From contig NZ_CP108484.1 of the NCBI RefSeq assembly GCF_036226505.1, positions 4,836,001 through 4,900,000 on the forward strand: a stretch of 64,000 bases of DNA, read 5' to 3'. Source of the stretch: Kitasatospora sp. NBC_01246. Lineage in GTDB: Bacteria; Actinomycetota; Actinomycetes; Streptomycetales; Streptomycetaceae. The notes beneath the pieces are model-generated. The model saw nothing but the letters and a program-made list of their open reading frames with translations, had not been told where the DNA came from and made no database searches. Shown here piece by piece: positions 33,076 through 41,328 of the stretch. The position numbers and the translations under genes were made by a program. Each line of letters opens with the position of its first letter. Position 1 is the first letter of the stretch.

Positions 33076-34262
33076 ATGTCTCGCGGACGCCACCGTCATT
33101 CCTCCGTCCTCGGCCGGATCCTTCCTCCCACCGCCGCCGGCGTGCTCATCGTCGCCGCGGTGGCCGCGCTGCTCTTCAGTCAGGACACCGTCCTGGTCCG
33201 CTCGGTGGGCGTCGCCGCCGTGCTGGCCTCGCTCGGGATCGCCGTGCTGCTGCGCCAGCGCGACCGGGCCGCCCGGGCGGCCGCCGAGGTGTCGGTCGCG
33301 CAGCGGCTCCGGGCCGAGGAGCGCTTCGAGGAGCAGCTCGCCGAGGCCGAGTACGCGGCGGAGGTCGCCGAGGAGCGGGCCACCCGCTTCGGGCGGCGGC
33401 TGACGGCCGAGAAGTCGCGGCTGGCCAAGGCCGAGACGGAGATCGCCAGGCTGCTGCGCGAGCGCGCCGTGGCGGTCGCCGAGCAGGCGCTCAAGGAGGC
33501 CGAGGCGGCCCAGCGGGCCCTCGCGGCCGCCCGCCCCAAGTACCCCGCCAGCCCGGCCGCGTTCGTCCGCGCCGCGGCCGTGCTGCGGCAGCTGCAGCGG
33601 CAGGCGGCGGCCCGGGACGCCCAGCGTGAGCGCGCGGCCGGCGCGGAGGTCGCGCTGCGGGCCCGCACCGCGCCGGCGACCGTCCCGGCGTCCGCGCCGG
33701 TGGCGCCCGCCCGTCCGGTGCTCGAGCTCCGGTGGCTCCGGCCGTTCCCACGCCGGCCGCGTCGGTGCCCGCGGCGGCCGCCCCGGCAGCCGTCGCTCCG
33801 GCGCCCGCGCCGCGGCCCGCACTGACGGCGACGGTGGGCCAGCTGGGTGGGACGCCCAGCGCTCCCGTGGTGGCGGCCGAGCGGCAGCGCCCGCGCCCGC
33901 AGCAGGCCCGTGGGCAGGGCTTCAGCTTCTTCGGCCGCTCGGGAGCGGCCGGCCGTCCGGCGGCCCCGGCGCCGGCCCTGGGCAGCGTCGCCGAGCTGGG
34001 CGAGCGCGCCGACCTGGCGGACGTGGTGGGCGACGAGGCGGTGGCCGCGGTCAGGGCCGTGCCGCCGGCCGCCCTCCCGGACCGGGTGCGGCCCTCGGTC
34101 GAGCCGGCCGGCCTCGACCCCGAGGCCGGGCAGGCCGACGCCGTACCGGCCGACGCGGACCAGGACGCCGAGCCGGAGGGCGTCGAGCCGACCGTGGTGG
34201 ACCTGACCCCGGACGAGGAGACCGAGCTGCTCCAGCTCCCGGAGCTGCGCGCCTCCCGCTGA
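33076..34262 (+). CDS. Coiled-coil membrane protein with an apparent frameshift
   Basis: The first frame (33076-33825) encodes a basic start, two hydrophobic helices (about 13-55) and a long Ala/Glu/Arg coiled coil. Near 33690-33730 it turns into an implausible Arg/Pro/Trp run and stops. From 33732 the frame one base back has normal codon bias and continues as an Ala/Pro linker and an acidic C-terminus to 34262 (VVDLTPDEETELLQLPEL). The two halves match one streptomycete protein of about 390 residues. A one-base loss in this GC-rich stretch, either real or a sequencing error, is the simplest cause. Function is unknown. Confidence 0.65.
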
Positions 34263-34300
34263 CCCAGCCCGGGCGGCGCCCCGCGCCGCCTCCGCCGCCG

Positions 34301-34347
34301 CCCCGGCGCGCGTCCCCCCGGTCCGGCCGGGGGGACGCGCGCCGGGG
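34301..34347. terminator. Very strong terminator
   Basis: Arms 34301-34321 and 34327-34347 are perfectly complementary over 21 bp with a five-base loop, TCCGG. It sits between two convergent genes and follows the frameshifted coiled-coil gene. Confidence 0.85.
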
Positions 34348-34392
34348 CGTTCGTGGCCGCACCGCCTGGGTGGCGCGCGGTGCGGGAACGGC

Positions 34393-34429
34393 GAAGCGCC
34401 CGGCCTCCGAGGTGGGGGCCGGGCGCTTC
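34393..34429. terminator. Terminator of terD
   Basis: GAAGCGCCCGGCC (34393-34405) and GGCCGGGCGCTTC (34417-34429) form a perfect 13-bp stem, ten bases beyond the terD stop on the minus strand. Confidence 0.75.
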
Positions 34430-34438
34430 AGCGTGGCG

Positions 34439-35014
34439 TCAGAGCTGGACGCCGAAGTCCTGGGCGATGCCCGCGAGGCCGGAGGCGTAGCCCTGGCCGA
34501 CGGCGCGGAACTTCCACTCGGCACCGTTGCGGTAGAGCTCGCCGAAGATCATGGCGGTCTCGGTGGCGGCGTCCTCGGAGAGGTCGTAGCGGGCGATCTC
34601 GGCACCGCCGGCCGCGTTGATCACGCGGATGTAGGCGTTGCGGACCTGGCCGAAGTTCTGCGAGCGGGCGACCGCGTCGTAGATCGAGACCGGGAAGGTG
34701 ATCTTGACGGCCTCGGCCGGCAGGCCGGCGAGGTTGACGTTGATCGCCTCGTCGTCGCCGGCGCCCTCGCCGGTGCGGTTGTCACCGGTGTGGACGACGG
34801 TGCTGTCCGGGGTGCTGGTGTTGTTGAAGAAGACGAAGTGGCTGTTGGACAGCACCTTGCCGTCGGCGTTCAGCACGATCGCGCTGGCGTCGAGGTCGAA
34901 CTCGGCGCCCGTCGTGGTCCGGACGTCCCAGCCGAGACCGACGGTGACCGCGGACAGGCCGGGGGCCTCCTTGGTCAGCGAGACGTTGCCACCCTTGGAG
35001 AGGCTCACTGGCAT
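34439..35014 (-). CDS. terD: TerD-family calcium-binding stress protein
   Basis: This 191-residue protein begins PVSLSKGGNVSLTKEAPGLSAVTVGLGWD and has FDLDASAIVLNADGKV, SHFVFFNN and GDDEAINVNLAGLPAEAVKI. These acidic loops bind calcium in the TerD fold. TerD homologues are abundant in Streptomyces and are linked to tellurite and general stress resistance and to development. Complete and typical in length. No other ter gene is seen in the window. Confidence 0.93.
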   Translation of the reverse strand: MPVSLSKGGNVSLTKEAPGLSAVTVGLGWDVRTTTGAEFDLDASAIVLNADGKVLSNSHFVFFNNTSTPDSTVVHTGDNRTGEGAGDDEAINVNLAGLPAEAVKITFPVSIYDAVARSQNFGQVRNAYIRVINAAGGAEIARYDLSEDAATETAMIFGELYRNGAEWKFRAVGQGYASGLAGIAQDFGVQL

Positions 35015-35139
35015 GGTGTTTGCTGTCCCTTCGTTGCTTTGCCGGGATAACGCGGGAGACCGTGGACTTGGTTCCACGCCGCGCGGCACACATTCTTCGG
35101 AGCGGATGACCGGTGGGCAATGGCCGGGGCCGAGCTCGC

Positions 35140-35637
35140 TCAGATTCGGCGGAAGCGGCCCTGAAGTGACCAGATGTTCGGATTGTCGGCCAGCTCGGGG
35201 TGCATGTCGAAGAGATCGGCCAGCGTGTCCTGGAGGAAATCCCGGGCCTCGCGGCGCAGGTCGCCGTGGCGGACCACCGCGGGCGCCTCGTCCGGCAGCC
35301 AGGTGGCGCTCACCTCGACCCAGTTGAACCGGCGGGCGAACCGCAGCAGCTCGGTGTTCTGGGTGAAGTCGAGGTCGCAGGCCTGCACCCGGGCGGCGCG
35401 GCCGCCGTCCGGGTCCCGGTCCAGCTCCTCGACGATGTCGCAGAGCGCCCAGGCGAAGTCCAGCACCGGCACCCAGCCCCAGGCGGTGGAGAGTTCCGCG
35501 CCGTCGGCGTCCAGGTAGACGTCGCCGCAGAAGAGGTCGTACCGCAGGGCGTGCACCGAGGCGCTGCGGTAGTCGGTCTGCGGGGGGTCGGGGAAGCGGT
35601 TGGAGAGGGAGTAGCCGAGCTCGATCACGTACGCCAT
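35140..35637 (-). CDS. Conserved hypothetical protein, 165 aa
   Basis: An unrecognised soluble protein with normal codon bias. It has no signal or membrane segment and is rich in Trp and Phe (LSTAWGWVPVLDFAWALCDIVEELDRD, RFNWVEVSATWLP). It looks like a small alpha+beta domain of the kind found as immunity or regulatory proteins, but no family motif is certain. It lies between terD and arfB on the terD strand. Confidence 0.65.
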   Translation of the reverse strand: MAYVIELGYSLSNRFPDPPQTDYRSASVHALRYDLFCGDVYLDADGAELSTAWGWVPVLDFAWALCDIVEELDRDPDGGRAARVQACDLDFTQNTELLRFARRFNWVEVSATWLPDEAPAVVRHGDLRREARDFLQDTLADLFDMHPELADNPNIWSLQGRFRRI

Positions 35638-35720
35638 TGTCGGGGCTGCGGGCGGTCCCGGATAACCGGGTGACCGGATAACCGCGTGACCGGGGGCGCG
35701 GGGCACGGGATGATGGGCGC

Positions 35721-36152
35721 ATGCCCGAGCCCATTCGCGTCCGGGGATCGGTGGTCGTCCCCGACGCCGAGCTCGTCTGGCGCTTCTCCCGTTCCTCCGG
35801 CCCCGGTGGCCAGCACGTCAACACCTCCGACACCCAGGTCGAGCTGCGCTACGACCTGGCCGCCTCCGCGGCGCTGCCCGAGGTGTGGAAGCAGCGCGCC
35901 CTGGAGCGGCTGGCCGGGCGGCTGGTGGACGGGCGGGTGCTCGTGGTGCGCGCGTCGGAGCACCGCTCGCAGTGGCGCAACCGCGAGGTCGCCGCGGCCC
36001 GGCTGGCGTCCCTGCTGGGGGAGGCCACCGCACCGCCGCCGAAGGCCCGCCGGGCGACGAAGCCCAGCCGGGGCATGGTGGAGCGGCGGCTGACCAACAA
36101 GCGGCACCGCGCCGAGCTGAAGCAGGGCCGGCGCTCGCCGAAGGGCGAGTAG
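35721..36152 (+). CDS. arfB: Alternative ribosome-rescue factor ArfB (peptidyl-tRNA hydrolase)
   Basis: This 143-residue release-factor-like protein has the catalytic GGQ in FSRSSGPGGQHVNTSDTQVELR and a basic, unstructured tail (RRLTNKRHRAELKQGRRS) that enters the empty mRNA channel. It frees stalled ribosomes on non-stop mRNAs. Length and both functional parts are intact. It is convergent with the flavin reductase gene. Confidence 0.92.
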   Translation: MPEPIRVRGSVVVPDAELVWRFSRSSGPGGQHVNTSDTQVELRYDLAASAALPEVWKQRALERLAGRLVDGRVLVVRASEHRSQWRNREVAAARLASLLGEATAPPPKARRATKPSRGMVERRLTNKRHRAELKQGRRSPKGE

Positions 36153-36166
36153 CGCGTCGGCCGCGG

Positions 36167-36703
36167 TCAGCCGAGCTGCCGGTAGCCGCCGTGGAAGTAG
36201 AGCAGCGGGCGGCCGCCGGCGTTCGGTACCGCGGCCTCCAGGACGCGGCCGAGCAGCAGGGTGTGGTCGCCGGCGGCTATCCGCTGCTCGGTGCGGCACT
36301 CCACGGTGGCGAGCGCGCCGTCGATCAGCGGCGCTCCGCTGCGCCGGCCCCGGTGGTGCGGGGCGTCGGCGAACAGCAGCCGGTCGCTGAGCCGGCCCTT
36401 CATGGCGAACCGCGAGCCGAGCGCCTTCTGCTCCTCGGCGAGCAGGGAGACCGCCCAGGTGTCGGCGCGGGAGAGCACCTCGTCCATCCGGGAGTCCTCG
36501 CGTACGGAGATCAGCACCAGCGGCGGTTCCAGCGAGACGGAGAGGAAGGACGTGGCGGTCATGCCGACGTCCTCGCCGTCCTCCGGGTCGTGGACGGTCA
36601 CCAGGCTCACGCCGGAGGCGAGCTGGGAGAGGGCCGCCCGGAACTCGTCGGGCGTCGCTTGGGAGGCAGCTTCGGGCTGCGGAGCCGAGTACACGTACCG
36701 CAC
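36167..36703 (-). CDS. Flavin reductase family protein (FMN-binding split barrel)
   Basis: About 178 residues. The pattern FRAALSQLASGVSLVTVHDPEDGEDVGMTATSFLSVSLEPPLVLISV and the late DHTLLLGRVLEA and PLLYFHGGYRQL are typical of NAD(P)H:flavin oxidoreductases that feed reduced FMN to monooxygenases. The start is unclear: GTG at 36703 or GTG at 36787 are in frame and neither has a good ribosome site. The partner oxygenase is not in the window. Confidence 0.82.
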   Translation of the reverse strand: MRYVYSAPQPEAASQATPDEFRAALSQLASGVSLVTVHDPEDGEDVGMTATSFLSVSLEPPLVLISVREDSRMDEVLSRADTWAVSLLAEEQKALGSRFAMKGRLSDRLLFADAPHHRGRRSGAPLIDGALATVECRTEQRIAAGDHTLLLGRVLEAAVPNAGGRPLLYFHGGYRQLG

Positions 36704-36928
36704 GGTAGTCGGCGGCCGCGCGAAACGGCATCGGGCCGTGGTCGTAGGACCATCGGCGCAGAGGTTACGTTCCGCGCCGAGGCTCACCCTCAGGGGTGAA
36801 GTGGAGGGACTGCCGGGCGGCAGGCGGCTTCAGTGCACGGGCAATGCGGCCGACCACCAGAAATGTTCCTATAAAGCCTTATGTCCCGTTATGGGGCGGA
36901 TGAGCTGATTAAGGGCGCATAAGTGTCG

Positions 36929-36973
36929 TGTGATTTAAGTCACAAGTGGTGGCCTATTGCTGACCGAGCGTGC
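36929..36973. promoter_or_regulatory. Crp-like site and a BldD-like box upstream of cdgB
   Basis: In an unusually AT-rich stretch, TGTGATTTAAGTCACA (36929-36944) matches the classic Crp palindrome TGTGA-N6-TCACA and the streptomycete form GTG-N6-GNCAC. Shortly after, TGACCGAGCGTGC (36961-36973) resembles a BldD box with two mismatches. Both lie about 90-130 bases before the cdgB start. Binding is inferred from sequence only. Confidence 0.5.
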
Positions 36974-37061
36974 CGAACGCTGTGCTCCCTGTGATTCAGT
37001 TCTTCTGGCAATCGGACGATAACCATTCAAGAACTATCCGAAGCAGCCGGGGAGCCCCCGC

Positions 37062-38861
37062 ATGGAAGCCGAGTCGGAGCCGTACGTCCGCCTCGCGACC
37101 CTCCGCACCTTGCACCGGGTCGTGGCGGACCTCAACGCTGCCCGCAGCCTGGCGGGCACGCTGCAGGCTGTGGTCGAGGGTGCGGTCCACGGGCTCGGAT
37201 TCGACGCCGCGGCGGTCAGCCTGGTCCGTCCGGACGGCGACCTCGTGGTGGCGGCCGTCTGGGAGCTGGAGGAGAGCGCCATGGGCGGCCCCTCCGTCCT
37301 GCTGGGCCAGGTCGGCTCGCGCGAGTCCTGGGACCGGCTGCTCGGCGTCAGCGACCACTGGGGCACCCTGCGCTTCCTGCCCTACGACCGCGGCTGGGCC
37401 GTGGCCAGCGACATCCCGCGCTGGATCGGTGACGGCCCGATGCCCGTCTACGCCAACGACTGGCACCCCGCGGACGGGCTGCTCGCCCCGATGTACAGCG
37501 CCGGCGGCGACCTGCTCGGCGTGCTCTCGGTGGACCGCCCGCGCAGCGGCAAGCGACCCGGGGCCTGGACCCGCGAGGCGCTGGAGATGTTCTCGCTGCA
37601 GGCCTCCATCGCGATCGGCAACGCCCGGCTGCGGGCCGAGATGCAGCGCGCGCTGGCCCGCCTGGAGAAGGAGCAGCAGGCCCTGCGGGCCAGCGAGGAG
37701 AGCTTCCGCCAGGCCTTCGAGTACGCGCCCAGCGGGATGGCCATCACCGAGCTGCACGGCGCCGGGCGCGGCCAGCTGACCAGGGTCAACGACGCGCTCT
37801 GTCGACTGCTCGGCCGCCCCCGCGCGGTGCTGCGCCAGCAGAGCTTCGCCGACCTCGTCCACCCCGACGACCGGGCCCTGCTGGAGCGCACCAGTGCCGA
37901 GAGCGGCCGGGCCGAGCTGCGGCTGTCCCGCCGGGACGGCGGATACCAGTGGGTGTGCCTGCGCAACTCGATCGTCGCGGACGCGGCCGAGGGCCCGAGC
38001 TTCCTGCTCACCCACGTCGAGGACATCGAGGACCGCAAGCGCCACGAGCTCCAGCTCGCCCACCGGGCCAGCCACGACGCGCTCACCGGGCTGCCGAACG
38101 GTGCCGAGCTGAAGGCCCGGCTGGGTCGGCGGCTCTGCAACGAACCGCAGACGGTCGGCGCCGTCGCCGGACACCCGGCCGGACAGGGCGAGGGGGCGTA
38201 CTCGCCGGCGTACGGCGGTTACGCCGTCGACTCCTACAGCGCGCACGCCGCCTACGAGGGGCTGGACGGGGCCGACCCGCGGACCGGCGGGACGCACGGC
38301 TACGGGCTGCCCGACGGCTACCCGGTGGCGGCCGCCGGCTACGGCGAGCACGAGCACGCGGTGGTCCCCGCCGACCACGGCCCGGGCGGGGACGTCTGGT
38401 CGGGCCCGTTCCGGTCGGGCGGCGCGGCCGCGGCGGACAAGGGGCTCGCGGTGCTCTTCTGCGACCTCGACGGCTTCAAGTCGATCAACGACCGGTTCGG
38501 CCACAACGCGGGCGACGCGGTGCTGGTCGAGGTCGCCCGCCGGCTGAGCCAGGCCGTCCGGGAGGGCGACACGGTGGCGCGCCTCGGCGGCGACGAGTTC
38601 GTGGTGCTGGCCGACGGCATCGGCCGCGAGGAGGCCAAGGACCTCGCCCACCGGCTGCGCAACGCGATCATCCCGCCGATGCGGATCGACGGCCGCGGGA
38701 TGCGGGTCGGGGTCAGCCTCGGCGTCGGCTGGGCCGGCTGCGGGATGAGCATCGAGGAGGTGCTGCACACCGCCGACGAGCGGATGTACGACGAGAAGCG
38801 GGCCCGGGGCGGCGCGGTGCGCGGGGCCCGGGGCGAACGCTCCCACCGCCGGGCGGGTTAG
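37062..38861 (+). CDS. cdgB: GAF-PAS-GGDEF diguanylate cyclase (CdgB-like)
   Basis: This 599-residue protein makes c-di-GMP from two GTP. The order is a GAF domain (about 10-190), a PAS/PAC domain (about 220-335), and a GGDEF domain. The active site GGDEF is at 509-513, preceded by an intact inhibitory site R-E-G-D five residues before it. The GGDEF domain is split: LTGLPN (341-346) and FCDLDGFK (DLD at 468-470) are separated by a Gly/Tyr/Ala-rich insert. Domain order and neighbours (nagA, nagK, otsA/B, groL) match the BldD target CdgB of S. coelicolor. The ATG has GGGGAG upstream. Confidence 0.87.
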   Translation: MEAESEPYVRLATLRTLHRVVADLNAARSLAGTLQAVVEGAVHGLGFDAAAVSLVRPDGDLVVAAVWELEESAMGGPSVLLGQVGSRESWDRLLGVSDHWGTLRFLPYDRGWAVASDIPRWIGDGPMPVYANDWHPADGLLAPMYSAGGDLLGVLSVDRPRSGKRPGAWTREALEMFSLQASIAIGNARLRAEMQRALARLEKEQQALRASEESFRQAFEYAPSGMAITELHGAGRGQLTRVNDALCRLLGRPRAVLRQQSFADLVHPDDRALLERTSAESGRAELRLSRRDGGYQWVCLRNSIVADAAEGPSFLLTHVEDIEDRKRHELQLAHRASHDALTGLPNGAELKARLGRRLCNEPQTVGAVAGHPAGQGEGAYSPAYGGYAVDSYSAHAAYEGLDGADPRTGGTHGYGLPDGYPVAAAGYGEHEHAVVPADHGPGGDVWSGPFRSGGAAAADKGLAVLFCDLDGFKSINDRFGHNAGDAVLVEVARRLSQAVREGDTVARLGGDEFVVLADGIGREEAKDLAHRLRNAIIPPMRIDGRGMRVGVSLGVGWAGCGMSIEEVLHTADERMYDEKRARGGAVRGARGERSHRRAG

Positions 38862-39044
38862 ACCCGGACGGCGGCCCGGGCGCCCGGTGTCCCGTGGCGG
38901 TGAGGTGAAAGCTACTCGCAGGTTGTCAAGGGGTCTTTTCGGCGGATCGGCTGCGGCAGGTAGGGTTCCCGGGTACGAGCGACCACCACGTGCGCCGAGG
39001 GCAGGGAAGTCCGGCGGCGCCACCGCGATGGGGAGTTGACCACC

Positions 39045-40058
39045 GTGACGACCGCCGGCAGCAACGGAGTGCCCGAGGGCCCGGAGGGCGGTGCCCCCCA
39101 GGACGACGATCCCTTCGGCTACCTCTACCGTCCGGCCGGCGGCGGCGCCGCGCAGCCGGCCGAGCCGCAGCAGGGCGTACCCCGTACGTCGTACAACCGG
39201 CCGATGGAGGTCGGCCGTGCGCAGTACGGGCAGCAGCGCCAGCAGCCGTACCCGCCGCAGCAGGGCTACCCGCAGGGGCAGCCGTACCCGCCGCAGCAGG
39301 CCGAGTACGGCGGTGCGCCCACGCAGCACCAGCCGCCCGTGCCGCACCAGCCCGCGCAGCACCTGGAGTACGGCGGCGACGCGCCCACCCAGCAGACCCG
39401 GTACGCCGAGCGCTCCCGGCCGCAGCCGGGCGAGGAGCGGGCGAGCAGCGGGAGGAGCAAGGGCGCGGTGATCGGCGCGGTGGCGGTGGTCGCGGCCATC
39501 GCGATCGGCGCGGGCATAGCGCTCTCCACCGGCGACCCGGACGGCGGCAAGAGCGGAAAGAGCGGCACCCAGACCACGGCCCCGCCGGCCCCGAGCGCCA
39601 CCACCGCCGGCCCGTCCGCCTCCGGCACGGCCTCGCCCGGCGCCACCGCCACCTCGGGTCCGGCCACCGTCGACGCGGGCCAGCTGCAGGGCCAGAACGC
39701 CCCGTCCGGCAACACCGTCAAGGGCGCCAAGTCGGCGGACGGCAGCTACCTGACCCTCCAGCCGGGTGCGACCGTGAGCTGGACCGGCGACATCGCCACG
39801 GCCGGCACGTACAAGCTGACCGTGCACTTCAACAACGCGGGCAGCGACGTGAAGGCCTCGGCCGCGGTCAACGGCAAGGACTGGCCGAGCGGGCTGTCGC
39901 TCAAGAACTACTCGCCCGGCAAGGACCCGGCGTCCTCCTGGTACACCACGTTCATACTCCCGCAGTTCCAGGCGGGCTCGAACACCGTCGCCATCATGAA
40001 CCCGAGCGGCGGCCCGGTGCTGATCGACCAGCTGACCGTCGAGCCGTACGGCGGCTGA
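39045..40058 (+). CDS. Membrane-anchored carbohydrate-binding module protein
   Basis: This 337-residue protein has a cytoplasmic N-terminus of about 140 residues rich in Pro, Gln, Gly and Tyr (PYPPQQGYPQGQPYPPQQ), one helix (SKGAVIGAVAVVAAIAIGAGIAL), a Thr/Ser/Pro stalk, and an extracellular beta-sandwich like CBM6/CBM35 (YLTLQPGATVSWTGDIATAG to GSNTVAIMNPSGGPVLIDQLTVEP). It probably binds cell-wall or environmental polysaccharide. The GTG at 39045 has GGGGAG nine bases upstream. It follows cdgB. Confidence 0.8.
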   Translation: MTTAGSNGVPEGPEGGAPQDDDPFGYLYRPAGGGAAQPAEPQQGVPRTSYNRPMEVGRAQYGQQRQQPYPPQQGYPQGQPYPPQQAEYGGAPTQHQPPVPHQPAQHLEYGGDAPTQQTRYAERSRPQPGEERASSGRSKGAVIGAVAVVAAIAIGAGIALSTGDPDGGKSGKSGTQTTAPPAPSATTAGPSASGTASPGATATSGPATVDAGQLQGQNAPSGNTVKGAKSADGSYLTLQPGATVSWTGDIATAGTYKLTVHFNNAGSDVKASAAVNGKDWPSGLSLKNYSPGKDPASSWYTTFILPQFQAGSNTVAIMNPSGGPVLIDQLTVEPYGG

Positions 40059-40076
40059 CCGGCGCGCGGACGCGAA

Positions 40077-40112
40077 ACGGCCGCCCGTTCCCGAGGGGGA
40101 GCGGGCGGCCGT
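40077..40112. terminator. Bidirectional terminator between the CBM gene and nagA
   Basis: ACGGCCGCCCG (40077-40087) with CGGGCGGCCGT (40102-40112), extended inward by five further pairs, makes a 16-bp stem with a GAGG loop between two convergent genes. Confidence 0.85.
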
Positions 40113-40125
40113 CGCGCGTCCGGTG

Positions 40126-41328
40126 TCAGGCGGGCCGCACGGCGGCGAAGGTGTCGCCGCCGGTGATCCACTCGCCCCGGCGCATGACGGCGACGAGGTC
40201 GTAGCCGTCGGAGTCGAGGACGACGAGGTCGGCGTTCTTGCCGGCCTCCAGCGAGCCGGTCGAGTCGGCGAGACCGAGCAGGCGGGCCGGGACGGTGCTG
40301 AGCGATTCGACGGTCTCGGCCAGGGAGAGGCCGTTGACGGTGACGGAGCGCTTGAACGCGACGTCCAGGGTGAGCGTCGAGCCGGCGATCGCGCCGCCCT
40401 CGACCAGCCGCGCGACGCCGTCCTTGACCTCGACCTGGAGCGGGCCGAGGGGGTAGAGGCCGTCGCCCATCCCGGCGGCGCCCATGGCGTCGGTGATCAG
40501 CGCGACCCGGGAGGCGCCGGCCGTGCGGTAGGCGAGGTCGAGGACGGACGGGTGCAGGTGCACGCCGTCGTTGATCAGCTCGACGGTGACCCGCTCGTCC
40601 TCCAGCAGCGCCACGATCGGGCCCGGGGCGCGGTGGGCGATGCCGGGCATGGCGTTGAACAGGTGGGTCGCGACGGTGGCGCCGGCGTCGACGGCTTCGA
40701 GGGTCTTGGCGTAGTCCGAGTCGGTGTGGCCGACGGCGGCGATCACGCCGAGGTCGGCGAGCATCCGCACCGACTCCAGGCCGCCGGGCAGCTCGGGGGC
40801 GAGGGTGACCATCTTGGCGTGGCCGCGGGCCGCGTCGACGAGCTTGCGGACCAGCGCCGGGTCCGGGTCGCGCAGCAGGTCGGGGCGGTGCGCGCCGCAG
40901 CGGTTGTGGGAGATGAACGGGCCCTCGAAGTGGATGCCGGCCAGGACGCCGTCCTCGACGAGTTCGGACAGCACGCCGGCCTGGCGGGCGACCTCGTCGA
41001 TCTCGCCGGTGACGGTGGAGGCGACCGTGGTGGTGGTGCCGTGTTCGAGGTGGACGCGGGCGGCCCGCAGGGCCTCCTCGGCGATCCCGGAGGCGTAGGA
41101 GGCGCCGCCGCCGCCGTGGACGTGCAGGTCCACGAAGCCGGGGACGACGGTGTACCCGGTCAGGTCGAGATCGCCCGGCCGCGCCGCGCCGCCCGTGATG
41201 CCGGCGATCCGGTCGCCCTCGACCGTGAGCCGGTCGCCCTCGACGACACCGCCCGGCAGGACCAGCCGGGCGCCGGCCAGGGCGATGCCCGCGGGCCGGG
41301 CCGCCGATTCGATTCGCGCGGTGGTCAC
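40126..41328 (-). CDS. nagA: N-acetylglucosamine-6-phosphate deacetylase
   Basis: This 400-residue amidohydrolase has the metal motif VDLHVHGGGGASY, GIHFEGPFIS, VGHTDSDY, THLFNAM, and DGVHLHP/TDAMGAAG. It deacetylates GlcNAc-6-phosphate during chitin and peptidoglycan sugar catabolism, and its product influences the DasR ligand pool. The GTG start has GGAGG and overlaps the stop of the upstream kinase gene by four bases, so the two are coupled. Confidence 0.94.
   Translation of the reverse strand: MTTARIESAARPAGIALAGARLVLPGGVVEGDRLTVEGDRIAGITGGAARPGDLDLTGYTVVPGFVDLHVHGGGGASYASGIAEEALRAARVHLEHGTTTTVASTVTGEIDEVARQAGVLSELVEDGVLAGIHFEGPFISHNRCGAHRPDLLRDPDPALVRKLVDAARGHAKMVTLAPELPGGLESVRMLADLGVIAAVGHTDSDYAKTLEAVDAGATVATHLFNAMPGIAHRAPGPIVALLEDERVTVELINDGVHLHPSVLDLAYRTAGASRVALITDAMGAAGMGDGLYPLGPLQVEVKDGVARLVEGGAIAGSTLTLDVAFKRSVTVNGLSLAETVESLSTVPARLLGLADSTGSLEAGKNADLVVLDSDGYDLVAVMRRGEWITGGDTFAAVRPA

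Noticed and set aside
36787..36787. GTG at 36787 as the flavin reductase start
   Set aside because: The only GAGG touches the codon with no spacing and the extra N-terminus (about 28 residues) has no conserved pattern; 36703 is preferred, although neither is certain.
38881..39044. TTGTCA at 38923-38928 as a -35 element for the CBM-protein gene
   Set aside because: The nearest TAGGGT hexamer is 32 bases away, outside any normal spacer length.
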